DNA from: a bacterium
GTDB taxonomy: Bacteria; CSSED10-310; JAJRTK01
DNA length: 12,784 nucleotides
NCBI GenBank assembly: GCA_024278345.1
Contig: JAJRTK010000323.1
Span: 1-12,784 of the forward strand
Direction: 5' to 3'
Made by a program: the position numbers and the translations under genes. Positions 7,325-12,784 of this stretch are shown here, piece by piece. Below the pieces are notes generated by a model that ran no database searches, was not told the DNA's origin, and was given only the letters and a program-made list of their open reading frames with translations. How positions within the stretch are numbered: position 1 is the first letter of the stretch; each line of letters begins with the position of its first letter.

Positions 7325-7792
7325 TTATACCTGCGTCGACATCGTCTTCTTGACGCCATCTGTCGTCTTTTCGACAATCTTCGTCACCATCTCCAGCTCA
7401 TGGGTGTACCGATACATTCCCGTCTGCATTGCCATGAGCTCCTGGGGACTGAACTTTTTTCCACTGGTGGCCATTTGCATGATTTTATCCATCTTGCTCT
7501 GACCCTTCACCACGTTGGTGATCAGCTTTTGCATCGAACTCTTCTGAGTCTCTTTGATGCGGGTACGAGCCTGGACGCGCTCCTGGGCCGCTTGAAACTT
7601 CTGGCGGGCCTGCACTTGTGTAGCTGCCTGGGGCGGCTGCTGCCGCGTTTGCATGACTTTCTGAAATTCGGAAATCCGATTGGCTTGCTTAGTGACGGGC
7701 TTTTGGATCTGACGCTGGACAACCTGTTGATTTGCTTGGTGCTTAACCGCTTGGCTGGCGGCTGCTCCAACTCCGGAAATCGGCAATGCCAT
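7325..7792 (-). CDS. sctI: SctI inner-rod protein (YscI family)
   Basis: 155 aa. The C-terminal third, from SPQELMAMQTGMYRYTHELE to the end (KKTMSTQV), has the YscI/PrgJ-type pattern: Met-x-Met-Gln, a Tyr and acidic segment, then a Val/Ile/Lys-rich helix ending near a terminal Gln. This helix forms the rod that connects the basal body to the needle. The N-terminal two thirds (about 10-105) are Gln/Lys/Ala/Arg-rich and probably extended or coiled, making the protein longer than the usual 80-120 aa. AGGAGGT stands 8 nt before the ATG, the strongest ribosome site on this strand. It follows the sigma-factor gene by 73 nt and precedes sctJ, as fliE precedes fliF. FliE is a distant alternative, but the C-terminus fits SctI better. 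Confidence 0.78.
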   Translation of the reverse strand: MALPISGVGAAASQAVKHQANQQVVQRQIQKPVTKQANRISEFQKVMQTRQQPPQAATQVQARQKFQAAQERVQARTRIKETQKSSMQKLITNVVKGQSKMDKIMQMATSGKKFSPQELMAMQTGMYRYTHELEMVTKIVEKTTDGVKKTMSTQV

Positions 7793-7865
7793 AATAGTTA
7801 CCTCCTGTCATTCGAACCGGTGAACTCGTGACGACGTAAAAAACTCGTTTAGCGGACTGGCTGAT

Positions 7866-8621
7866 CTACTTATCGGCTCTTTGGCTCTTTTTGTTTCGTC
7901 GATGAATCTGCTCTGGCACCTCGGTCCCCAGTTTCTTGGCTACCAGACGTTGAAGTTCTCGGACTGCGCGAGAATGGAGGCGAGACGCCCAAGACTTGGA
8001 CAACCCCATTTTGTCGCTGACCTCCTGGAGAGTTAAATCTTTGAAATAGTACATCTTGATGACGGTTTTTTCCTGTTGGGGTAGCTCCTCTATTGCCTCG
8101 AGCACGGCGGCACGGCTCTCCCCCATCTCGCACGCGGCTGCGGGACTCGGCTCCCGTTCGTCTTCAATCTGCAAGGCCTCGGCCGTCTCAATAGACGTGA
8201 TGAAGATAGGAACCAATCCCGCCACGGTTTGCGTCAACGCCACAACCTCGGCGTCAATGGAACTTCCACCAAGAGGAGGGCTGCTTCCTGAGAGAGTCGA
8301 CAGATAGTGATTGGCCGCCTCCTGAAACTTCTGGCGTGCATACTGAGAGCGAGAAAGCCAACCCATCTCCCGCAGACCATCGTAAATCGCCCCTCGAATC
8401 CGGTAATAAGCAAAAGTCTTGAAGTTCGCCCCCACCTTGGGATCGAATCGGTCTGCCGCTTCTATCAGGCCAATTTCCCCATGCAAAACAAGATCTTCGT
8501 AGTCGATGTGAGAGGCTACCGTTTTTCTGATTTTCGATGCGATGGAACGTACGTAGGGCCGGTATTGCTCAACGAGTTGGTTCCTTGCCTTCAGATCTGG
8601 CGCACGACTCGCCATCCGCAT
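7866..8621 (-). CDS. FliA/WhiG-type (sigma-28 class) sigma factor
   Basis: 251 aa from the ATG at 8621 (GGGAG 5 nt before); an upstream TTG at 8645 would add 8 residues. Region 2 (about 12-92) contains DLVLHGEIGLIEAADRFDP and FKTFAYYRIRGAIYDGLREM, the FliA-type core-binding and -10 recognition segment. Region 4 (about 170-230) carries the -35 helix-turn-helix LTLQEVSDKMGLSKSWASRL. Region 3 (about 93-169) is poorly conserved and Ser/Pro/Gly-interrupted compared with FliA. Sigma factors of this class direct RNA polymerase to TAAA-N15-GCCGATAA promoters. Close variants of that sequence occur before four genes or units in this window, so a regulatory link to the T3SS is likely. No anti-sigma factor (FlgM-like) was recognised. 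It heads the unit with sctI. Confidence 0.9.
   Translation of the reverse strand: MRMASRAPDLKARNQLVEQYRPYVRSIASKIRKTVASHIDYEDLVLHGEIGLIEAADRFDPKVGANFKTFAYYRIRGAIYDGLREMGWLSRSQYARQKFQEAANHYLSTLSGSSPPLGGSSIDAEVVALTQTVAGLVPIFITSIETAEALQIEDEREPSPAAACEMGESRAAVLEAIEELPQQEKTVIKMYYFKDLTLQEVSDKMGLSKSWASRLHSRAVRELQRLVAKKLGTEVPEQIHRRNKKSQRADK
7870..7897 (-). promoter_or_regulatory. Possible sigma-28-like promoter for sctI
   Basis: Within the last codons of the sigma gene, the minus strand reads GCCGATAA, preceded 16 nt upstream by GAAA. This resembles FliA promoters, and the sctI ATG is 77 nt downstream. The -10 is encoded by Ala-Asp-Lys codons, so chance is possible. The -35 does not match the CGCAAC seen at the other sites. 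Confidence 0.35.
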
Positions 8622-9550
8622 CGTTTCTCCCTTCGGCCCAACCAATAAGGGTTTCCCGCCAATCCCCCCCGAGCACCTGGTCCCATCAAGAGCGCCCCCA
8701 GCCTGTCCAGCCTCTAAGGAATTAGCGCCTCCAAATGTAACACGGCACGGCCCTTAGATCGCCATGGCACAAAACCGACGGGCGATATCTTTCCACCCTT
8801 CTAAATGCCTGACGCCATTTCTCCGGCTTCGGCAAAACAACCCACCATTGGCCATTTTCGACTTCATTTCCACCCATTCCCTCTCCACTCCCCCATCCGA
8901 TCAAGGTCGCAAGGTAGAATATCCGAAAAAAAAAGAATACACTAGGGCAGGCTGACGCTCAACTTGGAAATCTTCCGCCGTTTATTGACAAAACCGGTCC
9001 AAAATGGCTGTCGCTCGTCAAGGTCGTCTTCCACCCACATCAGCAGGATCCCGTGGACATTCGTCACCCTGCATACCCAAGAACTGGGCGTCCATGCGGG
9101 CTTTAAAGGTCCCGACTGTTTGCGCCGGAAATCTCATTACGGACCTGCCGCATGGCCTGATCCTCCGTCTCCGCCGGCGTCCTCATGTACGGCCAGCCTC
9201 GACGGGTCGCACGGCTGCTCCTGGAGGTGTCCTCTCCCCGCCATTGGTGAGAACAGGCCCGGCTGCCTCGCTTCAATCCATGGCGAGAGTTCCCGTATTG
9301 TGGGCTAGCTAAGAGAATCCCGACTACACTGCAACCGAAGGATTTCTTCACGGTCGTCTCATCGCCTGGCAACTCGCTGCCCGATTTCGCGGGAATGACG
9401 GAGGGTAAGGAATCCCACCAAACCCCGGTCTTTCCCTCCTTGACACCAATGCGACGCTCTTGCTAAGAATGGCGGGAGTAGCCTGTTGGGCCAAGCCTGC
9501 CCGCCGACGACCAAAAAAAATCCCAGCCTGAGTTCAGGAGGAAGCAACGT
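8622..9550. other. Long divergent intergenic region
   Basis: About 930 nt separate the minus-strand sigma gene from the first plus-strand gene. Open frames of 100-125 codons occur on both strands, but they are Arg/Ser/Pro-rich, overlap each other, and lack ribosome sites or recognisable domains. Visible features are a poly-A run (about 8925-8936) and a sigma-70-like promoter close to the next gene. No remnant of a recognisable gene was found. Regulatory RNA or DNA-binding sites cannot be excluded. Confidence 0.5.
9440..9469 (+). promoter_or_regulatory. Possible sigma-70-type promoter for the 9551 gene
   Basis: TTGACA (9440-9445) is followed after 18 nt by TAAGAA (9464-9469). The predicted start would give a leader of about 75 nt. 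No sigma-28-like box is seen before this gene, so it may be expressed from a housekeeping promoter. The -10 is weak. Confidence 0.3.
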
Positions 9551-9874
9551 ATGATGATGGGAAACAAAGGCACGTTCAGTGCGGGGAGCATGGCGCAGGG
9601 ACCAAGAGGGCCGCGACGGCCCATGGCTCGACAAACAAGCTCCTCGACCTCTTTGGGGTATCCGACCATCGAAGGGCTTCTTGAAACGGAGGACTTTTCG
9701 AAACTTGAGGAAGGGTTCGAAGATATCCAATCCCAAGTTGCGGGGATCATTTCAGAAAAGACAGCTTCGGCGCGAACTAAACGTCGAGCCAAGCTAGCGC
9801 TCGGGGCTTTTGAAACAGCCCTCGATCTCATTAAAGAGCTTCTTGAGATCAAGGAGCAGATAAGGAGGGGGTGA
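9551..9874 (+). CDS. Small helical protein, possible SctE-like co-chaperone
   Basis: 107 aa, family not recognised. AGGAGG stands 7-8 nt before the first ATG, a strong ribosome site, which supports a real gene. The N-terminal 35 residues are Gly/Arg/Ser-rich and likely disordered. Residues about 38-105 appear helical, with charged segments (EDFSKLEEGFEDIQSQV and ALGAFETALDLIKELLEIKE). It is the first gene of the plus-strand group and precedes a needle-like candidate and a TPR gene. That order recalls yscE-yscF-yscG, in which a small helical protein and a TPR protein jointly chaperone the needle subunit. The SctE idea rests only on position and helical character; it could equally be a secreted substrate or an unrelated chaperone. 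Confidence 0.6.
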   Translation: MMMGNKGTFSAGSMAQGPRGPRRPMARQTSSSTSLGYPTIEGLLETEDFSKLEEGFEDIQSQVAGIISEKTASARTKRRAKLALGAFETALDLIKELLEIKEQIRRG

Positions 9875-9904
9875 AACTCGATTGACCTTTCTCGGGTGAT
9901 CCGG

Positions 9905-9933
9905 CGCAACTATTTCGGAGTTCGCCCGATAAT
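9905..9933 (+). promoter_or_regulatory. Sigma-28-like promoter upstream of the 10047 gene
   Basis: CGCAAC (9905-9910) and CGATAAT (9927-9933) are separated exactly as at 11393-11421 and, on the other strand, 2485-2457. The -10 CCCGATAA differs from the FliA consensus GCCGATAA at one position. The ATG lies 114 nt downstream. Confidence 0.55.
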
Positions 9934-10046
9934 GGAGATTGGATGGAACGAGCGGACAGGCTCTTCAGTCTGCCGCGAAGGTCCGATCGAATTTTGGCAA
10001 TCCGAGTTTTGTTTTTGCAAGAAGGCTTTCCCAGGAGGTCATCGAG

Positions 10047-10448
10047 ATGCCCCAGAGAATTTCGTCGAAAGGTCCGAAGCCATTTAACTATAACACTGTC
10101 ATGGGCGGTTCCACCGCCAAGACAAGCCGAGGCGGCAAATTTGGGGCCGCGCTAGGGGCAACAACCCGCAAGGCTGCGGTTGGCGGTGCTAGCGGAGTAC
10201 CCGGGAGTACCGTTCTTAACAGTGTCCTGGGACAAAGCAAGCCAGGCAAGGTGGGGAGCACGGCGACTGGCCAGGCTGGCGGAGCCCTGATGGGTGCCGA
10301 CCTCGTCCAGATGAACATGAAAATGAACATGCAGTTTATCAGCCTGCAAAATTCCATGCAGATGGAGTCACGCCAATTCCAGGCCGTCTCCAACGCTCTT
10401 AAGGTGCGGCATGACTCGGCAATGTCCGCCGTGAGGAATATGAAGTAA
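10047..10448 (+). CDS. Candidate T3SS needle/secreted subunit (paralogue 1)
   Basis: 133 aa. The start is ATG 10047, because AGGAGG lies 8 nt before it; an in-frame TTG at 9939 has no ribosome site. The N-terminal part (about 10-90) is Gly/Ala/Ser/Thr-rich. The last 40 residues are helical and amphipathic and match the product of the 11540 gene at 20 of 40 positions (shared LQN, SRQ, SNAL, RN-x-K). Needle proteins (SctF) also end in a helix with a conserved aromatic/Asn and terminal Asn-basic pattern, but are about 80 aa and lack a long Gly-rich part. The gene has a sigma-28-like promoter and is closed by a strong terminator, so it is a single-gene unit. Being next to a TPR gene is consistent with a chaperoned substrate. 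Secretion and needle identity are inferred; no family was firmly recognised. Confidence 0.65.
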   Translation: MPQRISSKGPKPFNYNTVMGGSTAKTSRGGKFGAALGATTRKAAVGGASGVPGSTVLNSVLGQSKPGKVGSTATGQAGGALMGADLVQMNMKMNMQFISLQNSMQMESRQFQAVSNALKVRHDSAMSAVRNMK

Positions 10449-10482
10449 TTGAGCCATCCAGCCCACAACCGGTGAGCTCAAG

Positions 10483-10514
10483 ACCCAGAAAGGCCAGATG
10501 CCTTTCTGGGTTTT
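10483..10514 (+). terminator. Intrinsic terminator after the 10047 gene
   Basis: A perfect 12-bp stem, ACCCAGAAAGGC/GCCTTTCTGGGT, with a 5-nt loop is followed by TTTT. It lies 34 nt after the stop codon and ends the transcript before the TPR gene. Confidence 0.85.
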
Positions 10515-10559
10515 GGTGTTTGTGATTGGGATGATGGCCAGCATTGATGAGGGTGGAAG

Positions 10560-10976
10560 ATGAGCAAGGTCGCTGAACCGATCGTCAACGTATCGACCGA
10601 AAACGTCATTTTCTTAATGGAGGCTGGTTACATCTACCTCAATATGGGCCGCTTCAGAGAAGCCAAGGAGGTCTTCGAAGGGGTCGTGGAAATGCGCCCT
10701 GACAGTGATGTCCCCAGGGTCGCCCTCGGGAACGTCTTTCACTCGCAAGGACGGTTCCAGGATTCGGCAAGAATCCATCGGGAAACCTTGAAGCTAATGC
10801 CACAGAGTGCTCGGGCTTACGCCGGTCTCGCGGAGTGCCTGATCTTCCAGAAGAAGACCGAACAAGCTCTTGAAGCCCTCAACAAAGCCATCGAATACGA
10901 TCCTGACGGTGATGTCGCTCACTATGCCAGGACTCTGATCGACGCCATCGACACCAAAGTCTTCGAAGCTCTTTGA
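10560..10976 (+). CDS. TPR protein, probable T3SS chaperone (SctG/LcrH-like)
   Basis: 138 aa. Three tandem tetratricopeptide repeats are visible at about 15-48, 49-82 and 83-116, each with the Gly/Ala and Pro landmarks (YIYLNMGRFREAKEVFEGVV; NVFHSQGRFQDSARIHRETL; AECLIFQKKTEQALEALNKA). A short C-terminal helix follows. There is no signal peptide, so it should act in the cytoplasm. T3SS chaperones of this size and fold include the needle chaperone SctG (YscG/PscG) and the translocator chaperones (LcrH/SycD class). The gene lies between two related candidate substrates, which suits a chaperone for one or both. GAGGG stands 6 nt before the ATG. The TPR fold is secure; the T3SS class and substrate are inferred, and a general TPR adaptor remains possible. 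Confidence 0.8.
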   Translation: MSKVAEPIVNVSTENVIFLMEAGYIYLNMGRFREAKEVFEGVVEMRPDSDVPRVALGNVFHSQGRFQDSARIHRETLKLMPQSARAYAGLAECLIFQKKTEQALEALNKAIEYDPDGDVAHYARTLIDAIDTKVFEAL

Positions 10977-11392
10977 CCCAAGGCGCATCACCACGGATCG
11001 ACACGTGGCCGCTGCGCGACTTACATCGATGCTCTCCTTGGCAGGCCAACATCCTCGACTGTCTTGGAAACGACATTCTGCCGTTTCCTTCTCCTTGGCG
11101 GAAGAGTCTGTCGAGTCGTGGGGTTGTTGGCAACTAGATCCTCCGACAGTTTTACCTCACGTTTTGGATCCTCCTGATGCCCTGATCACCGGAAGCAACG
11201 ACATCCAGGGCAGGAGTTCATGCTTTTTACAGGCTCTCACCTCTTGGCGCAAGGTCGGTCCTCGCCTCTTTTCCTGTGCGGAACTAGGCATCCACGATTT
11301 ACGGGTCGCTTTCGGTGGGTCCTTGCGCCTTTTCCTGCGCGGAGCCAGGTTCGGGAAATTCCTGTTGCCCCCATCTTTTTTCGGGGCTCACA
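10977..11392. other. Non-coding stretch between the TPR gene and the promoter of the 11540 gene
   Basis: One plus-strand frame is open here but has no ribosome site and reads Ser/Phe/Leu/Arg-rich without motifs. A GGAAACG/CGTTTCC hairpin (11066-11088) could help end the TPR transcript, though its T-tract is poor. Two imperfect 36-nt direct repeats lie further on. Nothing else was recognised. Confidence 0.5.
11253..11349 (+). repeat. Pair of imperfect 36-nt direct repeats
   Basis: Segments 11253-11288 and 11314-11349 match at 29 of 36 positions without gaps, including CTTTTCCTG and GCGGA. The starts are 61 nt apart. They end about 44 nt before the sigma-28-like promoter. They might be operator-like sites or a decayed duplication. 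Confidence 0.5.
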
Positions 11393-11421
11393 CGCAACAA
11401 TTCCCAAGTTCTGTCGATAAT
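11393..11421 (+). promoter_or_regulatory. Sigma-28-like promoter upstream of the 11540 gene
   Basis: CGCAAC (11393-11398) and CGATAAT (11415-11421) have the same 22-nt start-to-start spacing as the site at 9905-9933, and the intervening AGTTC is also shared. The -10 GTCGATAA has one mismatch to the FliA consensus. The ATG is 119 nt downstream. Confidence 0.55.
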
Positions 11422-11539
11422 ACGATTGAAAGCTAAACGACAACAACCCTGGCATCATCGGCTGATTCCGATGCTAGGGGCTCCGCAAAAAGTTGAACTC
11501 AAGTTTTTTTGAATTTCATCTCTTTCTCAGGAGGTTCCC

Positions 11540-11953
11540 ATGAACATCGACAACGCGCTGCGCGGTAAGATGCAGTACAATTCCCAGCTCGCTGGTGCCT
11601 CTCGGGGCTCGCAGCAGGCCCTCAGCACCCAGCGAACCAAGAAGAAATCTTTTGCTCAAAAGCTCGGCGGTTTCGCCAAGGGCATTGCCCAAGTTGGACT
11701 GAGCGTAGCTGGTAGCGCTATTCCTGGCGGAAATATCATCAGCAGCGCCATTTCCTCGGCGATGGGCGGAACAGGGGGTAGCGCGGCTTCGGGACTCGGG
11801 GGAGACATGATGAGCCAAATGGCGAGCCAGAACATGGCCTTCCTGGCACTCCAGAACAACATTCAGCAGCAGTCCAGGCAGTACCAGACGATTTCCAACG
11901 CGTTGACGGCAAGCCATCAGGCAGCGTCAAACTCTATCCGGAACCTGAAATAG
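11540..11953 (+). CDS. Candidate T3SS needle/secreted subunit (paralogue 2)
   Basis: 137 aa. AGGAGG lies 7 nt before the ATG. A basic N-terminus (to about residue 40) leads into a hydrophobic Gly/Ala/Ile/Ser segment (about 43-90: GFAKGIAQVGLSVAGSAIPG and on), which could insert in a membrane or pack in a filament. The last 40 residues form the helical module shared with the 10047 product (FLALQN, SRQYQ, SNAL, final RNLK). The hydrophobic region also recalls small translocators. The two related genes may encode major and minor subunits or subunits used at different stages. A duplicated promoter and a similar leader (CTTTC-N-CAGGAGGT at the ribosome site) suggest both gene and regulation were duplicated. 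It is followed at 82 nt by the 12036 gene, without a terminator. Needle identity is inferred. Confidence 0.65.
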   Translation: MNIDNALRGKMQYNSQLAGASRGSQQALSTQRTKKKSFAQKLGGFAKGIAQVGLSVAGSAIPGGNIISSAISSAMGGTGGSAASGLGGDMMSQMASQNMAFLALQNNIQQQSRQYQTISNALTASHQAASNSIRNLK

Positions 11954-12035
11954 ACTTTTGCCAATCTCCAAGCTCCTCGAATGGAGGTTCCGGGGATTCA
12001 TCCGGAGCCTCTTGCCGTAAGCAGGGCGTGCCGTC

Positions 12036-12416
12036 ATGAAGATCTCATCGAAAAAAACCCGCTCCTTGTCCATGCCCATCCGGGTTCCTGCTTCTGGTTC
12101 CAAGGGGAAAGTGTTTTCCCTTCGGACAAATCAGCAGGCGGTGGTGCGCCCGCAAGCACAAGCGGCCACGGGCAAGACACAAACCATTGCATCTGCCGAA
12201 ATGAAGGCAATTGCCTCTGGCTTTCGGAGCGGCAAAATACCAAGCCGCCATGAAGCGATCCAGAAGATGGTGGGAACAATGCTTCAGCGGCAGTACGGTT
12301 CTAAGCTCACTCAAGCCCCTGGTTACGCGAATGTTCAAGCCGCCATCAGTGACTTGATCGCGGGAGATCCGGCGCTCTCCCAGCGCATGGAGAATCTACT
12401 CAAGCAGCTAGCCTGA
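12036..12416 (+). CDS. Small basic protein with a C-terminal helical domain, unknown function
   Basis: 126 aa. The N-terminal 50 residues are basic and low in complexity (Ser/Lys/Arg, then Gln/Ala). Residues about 52-125 look like a compact helical domain: IASGFRSGKIPSRHEAIQKM, then a variable loop, then AAISDLIAGDPALSQRMENL. This layout (a short GKI-x-(S/T)-x-x-EA helix pair followed by a D-P-x-L helix) resembles a small domain I recall at the C-terminus of assorted myxobacterial and other proteins, but I cannot name a family. The start ATG has only GGGCG upstream. The gene ends the plus-strand group, 82 nt after the 11540 gene and just before a strong terminator, so it is probably co-transcribed and part of the same system. 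It could be a chaperone, a regulator or a secreted substrate. Confidence 0.6.
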   Translation: MKISSKKTRSLSMPIRVPASGSKGKVFSLRTNQQAVVRPQAQAATGKTQTIASAEMKAIASGFRSGKIPSRHEAIQKMVGTMLQRQYGSKLTQAPGYANVQAAISDLIAGDPALSQRMENLLKQLA

Positions 12417-12420
12417 CATG

Positions 12421-12481
12421 CGAGCCCCGCGAGGCTCGGGTGCTATCAACGCGCTTTCCCTACGGGGGAAGCGCGTTTTTT
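12421..12481 (+). terminator. Strong intrinsic terminator after the 12036 gene
   Basis: A first hairpin (CGAGCC-CCGCGA-GGCTCG, 12421-12438) is followed by a 12-bp stem, ACGCGCTTTCCC pairing with GGGGAAGCGCGT (one G-U), closed by the stable tetraloop TACG. Six T residues follow directly. This ends the plus-strand unit. Confidence 0.85.
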
Positions 12482-12784
12482 GGTGCGACCGGGGTATCCA
12501 CGCAAGGCGGGACATTCCCAGGACCGTGGAATCGCAAGCGTCCGGGCAACGCCTCGCTATCGCTCGGCGGGTCACGCCGCGCGTTACCCGTAGGTGGTCC
12601 GGGGATTCCATCCCCCGTCCCCTGCTTCACCGCCGGAAAAAACGGATCGCCTTGTGGCGGTCGCCTTGTGGCGGTGTTTTTTGATCCCGCGGTAGAAGGA
12701 AGTGTGGGGCTTGGTGAGTGGAGCTTTGTGGTTGGGGTTCCCTGAAAGAGGATTTGGCCGTGGCGGTTTTGCTTTCAGGGTTGG
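12482..12784. other. Non-coding tail with hairpins
   Basis: No credible gene is seen. The frames open here begin inside the terminator and lack ribosome sites. Contents are a second terminator-like hairpin (12628-12682) and, at the edge, an inverted repeat CCCTGAAAG/CTTTCAGGG (12740-12748 and 12772-12780). Confidence 0.5.
12628..12682 (+). terminator. Terminator-like hairpin with tandem 14-nt repeat
   Basis: CACCGCC (12628-12634) can pair with GGCGGTG (12670-12676), followed by six T. Between them CGCCTTGTGGCGGT occurs twice in tandem (12648-12661 and 12662-12675), each a small CGCC/GGCG hairpin. No gene obviously ends here, so its role is unclear. Confidence 0.45.

Noticed and set aside
7080-7502. 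Short frames across the sctI-sctJ gap with peptides such as TGILPVRRTG and AHRQDACA
   Set aside because: These peptides come from translating the ACAGGCA/TGCCTGT palindrome and are typical spurious products of that repeat, not a gene.
4867-8621. Interpretation of the cluster as a true flagellar operon
   Set aside because: SctJ is a lipoprotein of about 317 aa with a single C-terminal membrane helix, whereas FliF is much longer with two membrane helices. The rod-like protein fits SctI better than FliE, and the torque residues of the FliG-like protein are mostly gone.
8964-9312. Overlapping 100-115 codon frames in the sigma/9551 intergenic region
   Set aside because: Several frames overlap on both strands, composition is Arg/Pro/Ser-rich, and no Shine-Dalgarno sequence or domain is visible.
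9359-9909. Minus-strand frames of 125-148 codons opposite the 9551 gene
   Set aside because: The plus-strand frame has a perfect AGGAGG at correct spacing and a plausible helical product. The minus-strand frames have neither.
11005-11436. A 143-codon plus-strand frame between the TPR gene and the 11540 gene
   Set aside because: There is no ribosome site, the product has no recognisable features, and the frame runs through the repeats and the sigma-28-like promoter.
12440-12745. A 101-codon plus-strand frame at the window end
   Set aside because: It starts inside the strong terminator and runs through a second terminator-like hairpin with tandem repeats.

Overview
The window holds part of a non-flagellar type III secretion system (T3SS). 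Six apparatus genes lie on the minus strand, in transcription order sctI, sctJ, a FliG-like gene in the sctK slot, sctL, sctN, sctO, sctP. A FliA-type (sigma-28 class) sigma factor gene lies immediately upstream of sctI. This order matches the flagellar fliE-F-G-H-I-J-K block gene for gene. SctJ is nevertheless a short lipoprotein with one C-terminal membrane helix, which is the injectisome form rather than flagellar FliF. No flagellin, hook, export-gate (sctR/S/T/U/V), secretin or sctQ gene is present, so the cluster continues elsewhere.

Layout: 1-240 has no gene and carries one copy of a 47-nt dispersed repeat. 241-2302 (minus) is the sctO-sctP unit with its own sigma-28-like promoter near 2457-2485. 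2303-2803 is a non-coding gap with the second, oppositely oriented copy of the 47-nt repeat. 2804-6954 (minus) is sctJ, the FliG-like gene, sctL and sctN. 6955-7324 is non-coding and carries a 151-bp MITE-like element with 13-bp inverted termini and an 8-bp target duplication. 7325-8621 (minus) is the sigma factor gene and sctI. 8622-9550 is a long divergent intergenic region. 9551-12416 (plus) holds five small genes: a helical 107-aa protein, two related 133/137-aa Gly-rich proteins, a TPR protein of SctG/LcrH-chaperone size, and a 126-aa basic/helical protein. 12417-12784 holds terminators and no convincing gene.

How it may work (inference): the two related small proteins share a C-terminal 40-residue module and lie beside a small helical protein and a TPR chaperone, as yscE-yscF-yscG do. 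They are therefore candidates for needle subunits or other early or middle substrates. Both have the same sigma-28-like promoter at the same spacing and leaders of about 115-120 nt. The same promoter class appears before sctO-sctP and possibly before sctI. The encoded sigma factor probably controls rod, ruler and substrate genes as a regulon, much as FliA does for late flagellar genes.

Organism: a GC-moderate to GC-rich (by eye high-50s percent) Gram-negative bacterium. The palindromic ACAGGCA...TGCCTGT intergenic repeat and the Chlamydia/Verrucomicrobia-like T3SS content suggest a PVC-group (for example Verrucomicrobiota) genome. Myxococcota or another deltaproteobacterial lineage is not excluded. 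No rRNA, tRNA or CRISPR was seen.
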